This document shows, piece after piece, positions 1 to 6,835 of a stretch of 64,000 nucleotides of DNA (the first letter of the stretch is position 1; each line of letters starts with the position of its first letter). Origin of the DNA: an uncultured Oscillibacter sp. (GTDB lineage: Bacteria; Bacillota; Clostridia; Oscillospirales; Oscillospiraceae); contig CAJTKE010000011.1 of the NCBI GenBank assembly GCA_910576865.1, positions 1 to 64,000 on the forward strand. Reading direction: 5' to 3'. The position numbers were made by a program, and so were the translations under genes. The notes beneath the pieces were generated by a model. That model made no database searches, was not told where the DNA came from, and saw nothing but the letters and a program-made list of their open reading frames with translations.

Positions 1-9
1 CTGTTTCAT
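1..9 (-). CDS. Possible start of a gene that leaves the window on the left
   Basis: An ATG on the minus strand (bases 9 to 7) follows a purine-rich AAAGGGGG stretch at suitable spacing, so a further gene of the GntR operon may begin here. Only three codons (Met-Lys-Gln) are visible, so neither product nor reality can be judged. Confidence 0.25.
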
Positions 10-77
10 ACTCCGCGCCCCCTTTCCCTTATTTTATCACATCTTTTATCATTTCGGGGGATTAAATCAGCGTTTCC

Positions 78-824
78 CTAACAGAGCTGCAGGGGCTTCC
101 GGTCAACGGCGAAGCGGTACCAATTGGCGTTCAGCCAGTGCTTGAGATAGGCGAGGGGCTCGTCCTTCCCGCCGACGAGGACTTCCTCCATCACCACCAC
201 GGGGCCCCCGCCGGGGAGCTCGTCCTCCTCCGCCGGGTTCATGGCGGTCAGCTCGATGCCGGAGCGGGACGCCCGGGCGTAAATGCCCGTGGTGACCAGC
301 TCCGAAAGCTGCGCCTCGTTCTGGAGCTGGATGTCCCACCGCTCCAGCAGGCTGCTGTGGACCATCAGCACCGACGAGGCCACCCGCAAATCCCCCGCGT
401 AATACACCGCGTCGATGGACGCCATGACGCTGGATTCCACCGAATAGCCCAGCTTGTCCGCCACGTACTTGCCGCACTGCTGCAGGTTCCAGGACACCTG
501 GACCGACGTGACCGGGGAAATGCAGTTTTTAAGGCAGGGGTTGAACATCCACTGAAGGCCGTTGTCCAGACGGTTGATCCTGTTGGCCACCATGGTGCGC
601 TTCCCCTGGGCCTTGTATAAAAAACCGTCCTCCTCCAGCTTCCGCACCGCCGTGCGCACGGTGGTGCGGCTGACGTTCCAATGGGCCGCCAGCAGGTTCT
701 CCCCCGGGAGGAGGTCCCCCTCCCTCAGCTCGCCGGTCTGGATCATCTGGAAAACGATGTCGTAGATTTGGACATAACTGGGGATGTTGGTCTCCTCCAG
801 CAAAGGCCAGCCCTCACAGGTCAT
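78..824 (-). CDS. GntR/HutC-family transcriptional regulator with UTRA domain
   Basis: This 248-residue protein has an N-terminal winged helix (about residues 14-80) with the GntR signature GDLLPGENLLAAHWNVSRTT, then a C-terminal effector-binding region (about 95-245) of the UTRA type. UTRA regulators normally repress a neighbouring catabolic operon until a small ligand binds. The gene starts 4 bp after the stop of the upstream nucleoside phosphorylase, with an AAAGAGGG ribosome site inside that gene, so the two are co-transcribed. The natural inference is that it controls this phosphorylase operon, and so itself, through the palindrome at 1642-1662. The ligand may be a nucleoside or sugar phosphate, but the sequence does not say. 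The family call is firm; the ligand is unknown. Confidence 0.9.
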   Translation of the reverse strand: MTCEGWPLLEETNIPSYVQIYDIVFQMIQTGELREGDLLPGENLLAAHWNVSRTTVRTAVRKLEEDGFLYKAQGKRTMVANRINRLDNGLQWMFNPCLKNCISPVTSVQVSWNLQQCGKYVADKLGYSVESSVMASIDAVYYAGDLRVASSVLMVHSSLLERWDIQLQNEAQLSELVTTGIYARASRSGIELTAMNPAEEDELPGGGPVVVMEEVLVGGKDEPLAYLKHWLNANWYRFAVDRKPLQLC

Positions 825-828
825 CCTC

Positions 829-1605
829 TCAGCCCTCTTTCCGGTCCCGGCGGATGATCCGCCGCATTCCCGCGATGGCCACCCGGATCACCCGGTCCTC
901 CAGGTCCTCCAGGGGGCGGGTCCTGGCCTGCTCCTCATATTCCTTGCAGTTCGTCGCCGACACCATCACGCTGGCGGCCCGGATGCCCAGGGAGCCGCAG
1001 ATCAGAAACAGCGGCGCGCATTCCATGCTGGTGTTGGTGGCCCCGCCCTTCACATAGGCGTCCCACCGGTACAGCAGCTCCGGGGCGACGGGCTTGGTCT
1101 CCGGGGAGGTCTGGGAGTAGAACGACGCCTTCGTGATGGTCACGCCGGTGTCATAGGGCAGGCCCTCCTCAATGGCGGCCTCCTCCAGGGCCTTCATCAT
1201 CTGGAAGTCCGGCACCGCCGGGAACTCCACCGGGAGGTAGTGCTCGCCCACGCCCTCCATGCGGACCGCGCCGCCGGGAATGACGATGTCCCCCATGGAC
1301 ACCTTCGGAGAGGTGGAGGCGCAGCTGCCCACCCGCATCATGGTGTCCGCGCCGATCTGGTGCAGCTCCTCCACCGCGATGGCGGTGGAGGGGCCGCCGA
1401 TTCCCGTGCTGGTCACCGCCACGGGGACCCCGTCCAGGGTGCCCGTCCAGGTGCGGTACTCCCGGTTATAGGCGATCTCCCTGGGATTTTCAAAGTACTT
1501 CGCGATCTTCTCCGTCCGCTCCGGACTGCCGGGGAGGAACACGTACCTCCCGATGTCGCCCTCGCAAAGCCCGATGTGCATCATTTTCTTTTTTTCCAAA
1601 ACCAT
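829..1605 (-). CDS. Nucleoside phosphorylase, uridine phosphorylase type (first copy)
   Basis: A 258-residue member of the nucleoside phosphorylase-I family, which splits a nucleoside with phosphate into base and ribose-1-phosphate. Visible signatures are the phosphate loop GSPERTEKIAKYF, the RVGSCAST turn, and the ribose-contacting Met-Glu in NTSMECAPLF. I chose the ATG at 1605 because AGGGAGGAAG lies just upstream; the frame stays open further upstream but runs through the promoter. The gene is the first of an operon with the GntR regulator and is divergent from a homologous phosphorylase at 1904. Length fits the uridine phosphorylase branch (about 250-260). Purine specificity cannot be excluded from sequence alone. 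Confidence 0.85.
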   Translation of the reverse strand: MVLEKKKMMHIGLCEGDIGRYVFLPGSPERTEKIAKYFENPREIAYNREYRTWTGTLDGVPVAVTSTGIGGPSTAIAVEELHQIGADTMMRVGSCASTSPKVSMGDIVIPGGAVRMEGVGEHYLPVEFPAVPDFQMMKALEEAAIEEGLPYDTGVTITKASFYSQTSPETKPVAPELLYRWDAYVKGGATNTSMECAPLFLICGSLGIRAASVMVSATNCKEYEEQARTRPLEDLEDRVIRVAIAGMRRIIRRDRKEG

Positions 1606-1636
1606 CTTCCTCCCTCTCCCTCTTGATTGCGAGTTC

Positions 1637-1665
1637 ATTCTACAACTTGACAGCCAAGTTGTCAA
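1637..1665 (-). promoter_or_regulatory. Sigma-A promoter of the phosphorylase-gntR operon
   Basis: On the minus strand TTGACA (1665-1660) is separated by exactly 17 bp from TAGAAT (1642-1637), upstream of the phosphorylase ATG at 1605. This is near consensus. Confidence 0.8.
1642..1662. promoter_or_regulatory. Palindromic operator inside the promoter spacer
   Basis: ACAACTTG (1642-1649) and CAAGTTGT (1655-1662) form a perfect 8-bp inverted repeat around a 5-bp spacer. It overlaps the -10 and -35 boxes and fills the spacer of the minus-strand promoter. A second dyad, GACAGCC/GGCTGTC at 1649-1655 and 1669-1675, overlaps it. The placement is that of a repressor site; the GntR protein of the same operon is the obvious candidate. 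Confidence 0.7.
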
Positions 1666-1815
1666 CATGGCTGTCCTTTTTGCGAACAAATTTGTGAATA
1701 ATCCAGCAGAACAACGGAGAATCCATGGTTGTTTTGACGAAGGTTTCCCGGGAAACCCCCGGCGGCTCCCCGCTCGCGAACTCCCCCCCCGCTCAAAAAA
1801 ACATGGCTCCAGCCC

Positions 1816-1844
1816 TTGCTTTATGGCCGGGACCTTGGTATCAT
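1816..1844 (+). promoter_or_regulatory. Promoter of the second nucleoside phosphorylase
   Basis: TTGCTT (1816-1821), a 17-bp spacer and TATCAT (1839-1844) precede the AAAGGAGG ribosome site at 1888 and the ATG at 1904. The match is moderate. Confidence 0.5.
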
Positions 1845-1903
1845 GAGGGGGATCATCCGCAAAGAACCTGTCAATTTTGCGTGAAACAAAGGAGGCCGCG
1901 CCT

Positions 1904-2668
1904 ATGAGCCTGGACAAGAAATCCGTCACCCTGGGTCAGAAACAGTACCACATCGCCCTGTCCCCCGGGGACATCGGCGAATACGTGCTCCTGCCCGGAG
2001 ACCCCGCCAGAAGCGACATCGCCGCCAAGTACCTGGACGACGCCCGGCTGATGGCCAGCAACCGGGAGCACCGAACCTTCACCGGCTTTTACAAGGGTGT
2101 GAAAATCAGCGTCACCTCCACCGGCATGGGCTGCCCCTCCGCGGCCATCGCCGCCGAGGAGCTGATCAACATCGGGGCCAAAACCCTCATCCGCATCGGG
2201 AGCAGCGCCGCCCTGGACCCCAGGATCCAGATCGGCGACCTGATGGTCACCACCGGCGCCATGAAGAACGAGGGAACCTCTCGCTTCTACGTGCCCGAGG
2301 GCTTCCCCGCCGTCCCCGACCTGGAGCTGACCATGCTGCTGCTCCAGACCGCCCGGGAGCTGTCCGGCGGGGTGGGCGTGTACGCGGGGATCACCTCCTC
2401 CGACGACGCCTTCTACGGCGAGAGCGAGGAGTTCATCGACAAACTGCGCTCCTGCAAGGTCATGAACCTGGACATGGAGTCCTCCGCGCTGTACACCATC
2501 GCCCACCTGCGGGGCGTTCGGGCCGCCACCATCAACGGCACCTCCGGAAACCTGACCAACGCGGAGGTCATCTACACCAGGAAAAACGAAAAGCTCCATG
2601 AAGCCTGGGAGCGGGAGATTCAGATCGTGCTGGAAACCATTTACCGCCTGGAGCAGAGCAAGGGCTGA
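1904..2668 (+). CDS. Nucleoside phosphorylase, uridine phosphorylase type (second copy)
   Basis: This 254-residue enzyme is a divergent paralogue of the phosphorylase on the opposite strand. It keeps the family motifs: GDPARSDIAAKYL (phosphate loop), RIGSSAAL, and NLDMESSALY with the ribose-binding Met-Glu. The expected reaction is nucleoside plus phosphate to base plus pentose-1-phosphate in the cytosol. The start at 1904 is supported by AAAGGAGG eight bases upstream; an earlier in-frame ATG at 1877 has no such site. It stands alone behind its own promoter and ends in a strong hairpin. Two similar but not identical enzymes side by side suggest different base or sugar preference. Confidence 0.85.
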   Translation: MSLDKKSVTLGQKQYHIALSPGDIGEYVLLPGDPARSDIAAKYLDDARLMASNREHRTFTGFYKGVKISVTSTGMGCPSAAIAAEELINIGAKTLIRIGSSAALDPRIQIGDLMVTTGAMKNEGTSRFYVPEGFPAVPDLELTMLLLQTARELSGGVGVYAGITSSDDAFYGESEEFIDKLRSCKVMNLDMESSALYTIAHLRGVRAATINGTSGNLTNAEVIYTRKNEKLHEAWEREIQIVLETIYRLEQSKG

Positions 2669-2678
2669 GAGCAAAAAA

Positions 2679-2702
2679 GGACAGGGCCACAGGGCCCTGT
2701 CC
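2679..2702. terminator. Bidirectional terminator between phosphorylase and DHH gene
   Basis: A perfect 10-bp stem (GGACAGGGCC with its complement) around a 4-base loop has A6 on the left and a T-rich tail on the right. It can therefore end the convergent transcripts from both sides. Confidence 0.85.
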
Positions 2703-2719
2703 TCTCTTTATTTACCTCT

Positions 2720-3691
2720 TCACTTCTCCGCCAGGGCCTCCAGAAACAGGCTCCGGACCCGTTCCTCCGGGTAGCGCCCCAGCTCCGGCAGGCGGTCCCT
2801 GCCGATCAGGCCCCCGCCCATGGAGGCGTGGCCTCCCCCGCTGCCGATGCCCTGAAGGGCCTTGTGCAGCAGGTCCCCGGCGTGGACCTCCGGCTTTTCC
2901 GAGCGGACGGACAGCTTGACGCCGTCCTCCCGGGAGCAGAAGACCACCGCCACCTCCACCTCGATCAAGGCCAGGAGGAAGTCCGCCAGAATCGCGATCA
3001 GCCCGTCCGGGCAGGGAAAGGGGATGTAGGAAAAGCCCACGCCGTCGTAAAGCCGGATGCTCTCAATCGCCGCGCCGTAGGCTTTCAGGTCGGTGAACTC
3101 CAGGTTGTTCCGCTCCAGGCCGGACAGCGCCTCCTGGTCGCACAGGGGGAACAGATAGCCGAACATGCGGATGTCCAGCTCCGTCACTCCCCGGGTGAAC
3201 TGGAGGGTGTCCATCTTGATCCCGTAGAGCAGCGCCGTCGCCGCGTCCCGGTCCGGCTCCTCGCCGGAGAGGGCGTAATACTCCGCGATCAGGGAGGCGC
3301 AGGCCCCCGCCGGGCGGATGTCCCGATACCGGTACTCCATGGGGACGAAGGTGGGGTGGTGGTCGATGCAGGCCACCTCGTCCCCCACAAAGTCCGTGAC
3401 GTTCCCCGCGTGCTTCTGGGTGTCGACACAGATGATCCGGTCCGTCTCCCGCATCTCGGGCCGCAGGCTCTCGTAGGGGGACATCTCAATCCGGAAGGCC
3501 TCCAGCATTTTGGCGGTGCTCAGCTTGTCGATCTTCCCGTCGTAGCACAGCCGGGATTTCACCCCTTGGCGCTCCAGCAGCTTCTGCAGGCCAAAGGCCG
3601 AGGCGATGGCGTCGGGGTCCGGGAAATTGTGGGTCTGGATATAGACGGGATACCCCCGGCAGAGGGCGGTCAGCTCACGCAATCCGCTCAT
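2720..3691 (-). CDS. DHH/DHHA1 phosphoesterase, NrnA/pAp-phosphatase-like
   Basis: A 323-residue protein of the DHH superfamily, Mn2+-dependent phosphoesterases that include nanoRNase/pAp phosphatase NrnA. The metal-binding motifs are all visible: DPDAIAS near residue 24, CVDTQ, DHHPTF, and the C-terminal DHHA1 signature GGGHASMGGG. I start it at 3691, where GAGGAGGGG lies upstream. It is the last gene of the metY-metA operon, 13 bp after the metA stop. That partnership favours a role in removing pAp or short RNA connected with sulfur metabolism, but this is inference. A plain oligoribonuclease role is equally possible. Confidence 0.8.
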   Translation of the reverse strand: MSGLRELTALCRGYPVYIQTHNFPDPDAIASAFGLQKLLERQGVKSRLCYDGKIDKLSTAKMLEAFRIEMSPYESLRPEMRETDRIICVDTQKHAGNVTDFVGDEVACIDHHPTFVPMEYRYRDIRPAGACASLIAEYYALSGEEPDRDAATALLYGIKMDTLQFTRGVTELDIRMFGYLFPLCDQEALSGLERNNLEFTDLKAYGAAIESIRLYDGVGFSYIPFPCPDGLIAILADFLLALIEVEVAVVFCSREDGVKLSVRSEKPEVHAGDLLHKALQGIGSGGGHASMGGGLIGRDRLPELGRYPEERVRSLFLEALAEK

Positions 3692-3704
3692 CCCGCGCCC
3701 CTCC

Positions 3705-4643
3705 TCAATCATCGGTGCGCACGCCCTGACGGATGCCGCCGATGTCATAGGGCGTGGTCTGGTACACGCAGTAGTTCAGCCAGTTGGCGTACAGCAGATG
3801 GGCGCAGGAGCGCCAGCGGACCACCGGCTGGCGGTGGGGGTCGTCCTCCGGGAAATAGTTCCGGGGCGGCTGGATGTCCACCCCGGCGGCCAGGTCCCGC
3901 ATGTACTCGTTCCGCAGGGTCACCCGGTCGTACTCCGCGTGGCCCATGAGGAACACCTGCCGGCCCCGGTCGGTCTTCACGGCGTAGACCCCCGCCTCCG
4001 GGGAGCTGGATAGAATCTTCAGCTCCGGGACGGCCTCGATGTCCTCCCGGTCCACGGTGGTGTTCCGGGAGTGGGGCACCCAGAACACATCGTCAAAGCC
4101 CCGGAAGAGAATGAAATTCGGCTCCTCCACCGTGTGCCGGAACACGCCGAAGAGCTTGTGGTCCAGCCGCCGCTTGGGGATGCCGTAGTGGTAATACAGC
4201 CCCGCCTGGGCGCCCCAGCAGATGTGGAGGGTGGAGTGGACGTGGGTCTTGCTCCACTCCATGATCTCGCACAGCTCCGGCCAGTAGTCCACCTCCTCGA
4301 ACTCCATCAGCTCCACCGGCGCGCCGGTGATGACCAGACCGTCGAAGGTCCGGTCCCGCACGTCGGCGAAGGTCTTGTAAAAGGCCAGCATGTGGGCCTG
4401 GGAGGTGTTCCTGGACACGTGGCCCGCCGGGGCGATGAGCTCCAGCTCGATCTGAAGGGGCGTGTCCCCCAGGACCCGGGCCAGCTGGGTCTCCGTGTCC
4501 ACCTTGGTTGGCATCAGGTTCAAAAGCAGAATCTGAAGGGGGCGGATGTCCTGGGTCACCGCCCGGGTCTCCGTCATGACGAAAATGTTCTCCCGCCGCA
4601 GCGTGGCGGTGGCGGGGAGCCGGTTTGGAATCTTGATGGGCAT
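3705..4643 (-). CDS. metA: Homoserine O-acetyltransferase, MetA type
   Basis: A 312-residue MetA-family enzyme (class I glutamine-amidotransferase-like fold) that acylates homoserine, the committed step of methionine synthesis. The nucleophile is Cys142 in HICWGAQAG, and the His/Glu pair is in GHAEYD. Residue 111 is Glu (PVELMEFEE). In characterised MetA enzymes Glu at this place selects acetyl-CoA and Gly selects succinyl-CoA, so I call it an acetyltransferase despite the common succinyltransferase annotation. It starts one base after the metY stop, and MetY uses O-acetylhomoserine, which agrees. The length is normal for the family (about 305-310). Confidence 0.93.
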   Translation of the reverse strand: MPIKIPNRLPATATLRRENIFVMTETRAVTQDIRPLQILLLNLMPTKVDTETQLARVLGDTPLQIELELIAPAGHVSRNTSQAHMLAFYKTFADVRDRTFDGLVITGAPVELMEFEEVDYWPELCEIMEWSKTHVHSTLHICWGAQAGLYYHYGIPKRRLDHKLFGVFRHTVEEPNFILFRGFDDVFWVPHSRNTTVDREDIEAVPELKILSSSPEAGVYAVKTDRGRQVFLMGHAEYDRVTLRNEYMRDLAAGVDIQPPRNYFPEDDPHRQPVVRWRSCAHLLYANWLNYCVYQTTPYDIGGIRQGVRTDD

Positions 4644-4644
4644 C

Positions 4645-5928
4645 TCAAACGGCCTCCAGCGCCTGGCGGATGTCCTCGATCAGGTCCCGGGCGCTCTCCA
4701 GGCCGCAGGACATGCGGATCAGGCCCGCGGGCACACCCGCCGCCCGGAGCTGCTCGTCCGTCATCTGCCGGTGGGTGGAGGTGGCGGGGTTCAGGCAGCA
4801 GGTCCGGGCGTCGGCCACGTGGGTCTCGATGGCGGCCAGCTTCAGCCGGCTCATGAACCTCTCGGCGGCGGGACGGCCCCCCTTCAGCTCAAAGGACACC
4901 ACGCCGCAGGAGCCGTTGGGCAGGTACTTCTCCGCCAAAGCGTGGTACTTGTCCCCCGGCAGTCCGCAGTAGGTGACGGCGTCCACCTTGGGGTGGGCCG
5001 CCAGGAACTCCGCCACGGCCTGCCCGTTCTCGCAGTGGCGGGCCATGCGGACGTGGAGGCTCTCCAGGCCCAGGTTCAGATAGAACGCGCTCTGGGGGGA
5101 CTGGGTGCAGCCGAAGTCCCGCATCAGCTGGGCGGTGCACTTGGTGATGAAAGCCCCCTCCTTCCCGAACTTCTCCGCGTAGGTGATGCCGTGGTAGCTC
5201 TCGTCCGGGGTGCAGAGGCCGGGGAACTTCTCCGCGTGAGCCATCCAGTCGAATTTCCCGGAGTCCACGATGGCCCCGCCCACCGCCGCGCCGTGGCCGT
5301 CCATGTACTTGGTGGTGGAGTGGGTGACGATGTCCGCCCCCCACTCAATGGGCCGGCAGCCCACGGGGGTGGGGAAGGTGTTGTCCACGATCAGGGGCAC
5401 GCCGTGGGCGTGGGCGGCTTTGGCGAATTTCTCGATGTCCAGCACCGTCAGGGCGGGGTTGGCGATGGTCTCGCCGAAGACCGCCTTGGTATTGGGCCGG
5501 AAGGCGGCGTTCAGCTCCTCCTCCGTGCAGTCCGGGGGGACGAAGGTGGCCTGGATGCCCATCTTCGCCATGGTGACGGAGATCAGGTTGAAGGTGCCGC
5601 CGTAGATGGCGGAGGACGAGACGATGTGGTCCCCGCAGGAGGCGACGTTGAACAGGGAGAAGAAATTCGCCGCCTGCCCGGAGGAGGTCAGCATGGCGGC
5701 GGTTCCCCCCTCCAGGGCGGCGATCTTCGCCGCCACGAAGTCACAGGTGGGATTCTGGAGGCGGGAGTAGAAATAGCCGCTGGCCTCCAGGTCGAAGAGC
5801 CTGCCCATCTCCTCGGAGGTGGCGTATTTGAAGGTGGTGGACTGGACGATGGGAATCTGGCGGGGTTCGCCGCTGCCCGGGGTGTAGCCCCCCTGGACGC
5901 AGACGGTCTCAATGCGGTAATCGCTCAT
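4645..5928 (-). CDS. metY: O-acetylhomoserine sulfhydrylase (aminocarboxypropyltransferase)
   Basis: A 427-residue PLP enzyme of the Cys/Met metabolism family that converts O-acetylhomoserine plus sulfide to homocysteine. The PLP lysine lies in THSTTKYMDGHG, the PLP phosphate site near SSGQAANFF, and LIVDNTFPTP holds the aspartate that pairs with the ring nitrogen. The length matches MetY (about 425-430) rather than MetB/MetC (about 380-400). I use the ATG at 5928 because GGAGAGGAG precedes it; the frame is open 12 codons further. It is first in the metY-metA-DHH operon. Its promoter is near perfect and its leader is only about 40 bases, so there is no room for an S-adenosylmethionine riboswitch. 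Confidence 0.93.
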   Translation of the reverse strand: MSDYRIETVCVQGGYTPGSGEPRQIPIVQSTTFKYATSEEMGRLFDLEASGYFYSRLQNPTCDFVAAKIAALEGGTAAMLTSSGQAANFFSLFNVASCGDHIVSSSAIYGGTFNLISVTMAKMGIQATFVPPDCTEEELNAAFRPNTKAVFGETIANPALTVLDIEKFAKAAHAHGVPLIVDNTFPTPVGCRPIEWGADIVTHSTTKYMDGHGAAVGGAIVDSGKFDWMAHAEKFPGLCTPDESYHGITYAEKFGKEGAFITKCTAQLMRDFGCTQSPQSAFYLNLGLESLHVRMARHCENGQAVAEFLAAHPKVDAVTYCGLPGDKYHALAEKYLPNGSCGVVSFELKGGRPAAERFMSRLKLAAIETHVADARTCCLNPATSTHRQMTDEQLRAAGVPAGLIRMSCGLESARDLIEDIRQALEAV

Positions 5929-5976
5929 GATCGGTTCTCCTCTCCGGTTTCTGATGGGGCGCAATATCTGCGGGTC

Positions 5977-6005
5977 ATTATAAAAGACGGCGGCGGTTTT
6001 GTCAA
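5977..6005 (-). promoter_or_regulatory. Consensus sigma-A promoter of the metY operon
   Basis: TTGACA (6005-6000), exactly 17 bp, then TATAAT (5982-5977) on the minus strand. The -35 box lies within one copy of a 24-bp repeat that recurs at 6746-6769. Confidence 0.88.
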
Positions 6006-6012
6006 CCGCCGG
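5989..6012. repeat. 24-bp repeat, left copy
   Basis: This stretch is identical to 6746-6769 in the same orientation. It contains the dyad GGCGGTT/AACCGCC. It overlaps the -35 box of the metY promoter. Confidence 0.8.
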
Positions 6013-6086
6013 AGGCCGGTCGGGTAGGCATCATGACAGAATATCGGAGGGCGAAACCGCCGCGAAAGGGACTCGGGGGCGCAGTT

Positions 6087-6123
6087 TCAGGGGGACTTCA
6101 TCCGGAAGATGAAATCCCCCTGA
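6087..6123. other. Long inverted repeat between metY and the HTH regulator gene
   Basis: TCAGGGGGA...TCATC pairs with GATGA...TCCCCCTGA over about 14 pairs with a small mismatch and a 5-base loop. It lies just beyond the stop of the minus-strand HTH gene and may terminate or protect that message. No clear T run follows it, so I do not call a terminator. Confidence 0.45.
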
Positions 6124-6156
6124 AAAGGGAATGCGCCAGCCTGGACAGCCGCTCTT

Positions 6157-6666
6157 TCACACTCTCTTCCGCGTGAAGCAGGCCCCGACGACCGCCCCGA
6201 TCAGGGCAAACGGCGCTATCCTGACGAACAGCCACTCAAACGCGTGATACATGGTTCCGACCACCGCGGTTTCGGGCTGACCGTAATCCCAGTCCAGATA
6301 AGGGCTGTTTAATCTGACCAAGGCCGCGAAAACAGCCACGATAACCGCGCACAGCGAGAGGAAAAACCAGTGGGCCGCTTTTTGCCTCCCTGCCTTTCCT
6401 CGGGCGAGCTGCAGGTTTATGACCTCGAGCTTCTCAGAAATCGCGCTCAGGTCGTCGGCCCTTGTCTCGGCGACAGTTTCTCCCAGCAATGTGCTTACGG
6501 GCGTCTCAAATACCTCCGAGAGGGAAATCAGCATATCGGCATCCGGGACCGACAGGGCCTGTTCCCACTTAGAGACCGTCTGCCTCACCACGTTCAGCTT
6601 GAGAGCAAGTTCCTCCTGGGAAAGCCCCTTGGATTTTCTAATGGCTTTGATATTTTCGTTCAGCAT
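6157..6666 (-). CDS. Cro/C1-type HTH regulator with two C-terminal membrane segments
   Basis: A 169-residue protein. Residues 1-60 form a typical Xre/Cro HTH (LNENIKAIRKSKGLSQEELA then VVRQTVSKWEQ). A short helical linker follows, then two hydrophobic segments at about 103-125 and 142-165, the last ending in RKRV. Such membrane-tethered Xre proteins are known in Firmicutes but are poorly characterised; they may sense envelope stress or a peptide. The start at 6666 has a strong AAAGGAGG. Base composition is visibly less GC-rich than the neighbours, and the gene lies between two copies of a 24-bp direct repeat, which hints at insertion. Its target is unknown; autoregulation is likely. Confidence 0.75.
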   Translation of the reverse strand: MLNENIKAIRKSKGLSQEELALKLNVVRQTVSKWEQALSVPDADMLISLSEVFETPVSTLLGETVAETRADDLSAISEKLEVINLQLARGKAGRQKAAHWFFLSLCAVIVAVFAALVRLNSPYLDWDYGQPETAVVGTMYHAFEWLFVRIAPFALIGAVVGACFTRKRV

Positions 6667-6690
6667 CAGGGAAGGCCTCCTTTCACCGCC

Positions 6691-6719
6691 ATAATACGGA
6701 GGAACCCCCGTTGCGTCAA
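6691..6719 (-). promoter_or_regulatory. Promoter of the HTH regulator gene
   Basis: TTGACG (6719-6714), 17 bp, TATTAT (6696-6691) on the minus strand, 25 bases before the ATG. Confidence 0.7.
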
Positions 6720-6725
6720 GCAACG
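6709..6725. promoter_or_regulatory. Palindrome over the -35 box of the HTH regulator
   Basis: CGTTGC (6709-6714) and GCAACG (6720-6725) form an inverted repeat with a 5-base centre covering the -35 box, in the manner of an autorepressor operator. Confidence 0.45.
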
Positions 6726-6745
6726 CAAATTAACATGCGTGCCGG

Positions 6746-6769
6746 GGCGGCGGTTTTGTCAACCGCCGG
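6746..6769. repeat. 24-bp repeat, right copy
   Basis: Identical to 5989-6012. It lies between the HTH regulator and the EamA gene. Unlike the left copy, its TTGACA has no -10 box at the right distance. Confidence 0.8.
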
Positions 6770-6773
6770 GGTC

Positions 6774-6802
6774 TGGACAAGGGGGGAAAACTGTGGTATT
6801 TT
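6774..6802 (+). promoter_or_regulatory. Putative promoter of eamA-cutC
   Basis: TGGACA (6774-6779), 17 bp, TATTTT (6797-6802), 33 bases before the ATG at 6836. The match is moderate. Confidence 0.45.
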
Positions 6803-6835
6803 GGAACGGAAACACGAAAACTGGAGGGATCACCC

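Noticed and set aside
5929..6156. A possible SAM riboswitch upstream of metY
   Set aside because: The promoter lies only about 50 bp from the start codon, and no S-box core or terminator fold is present.
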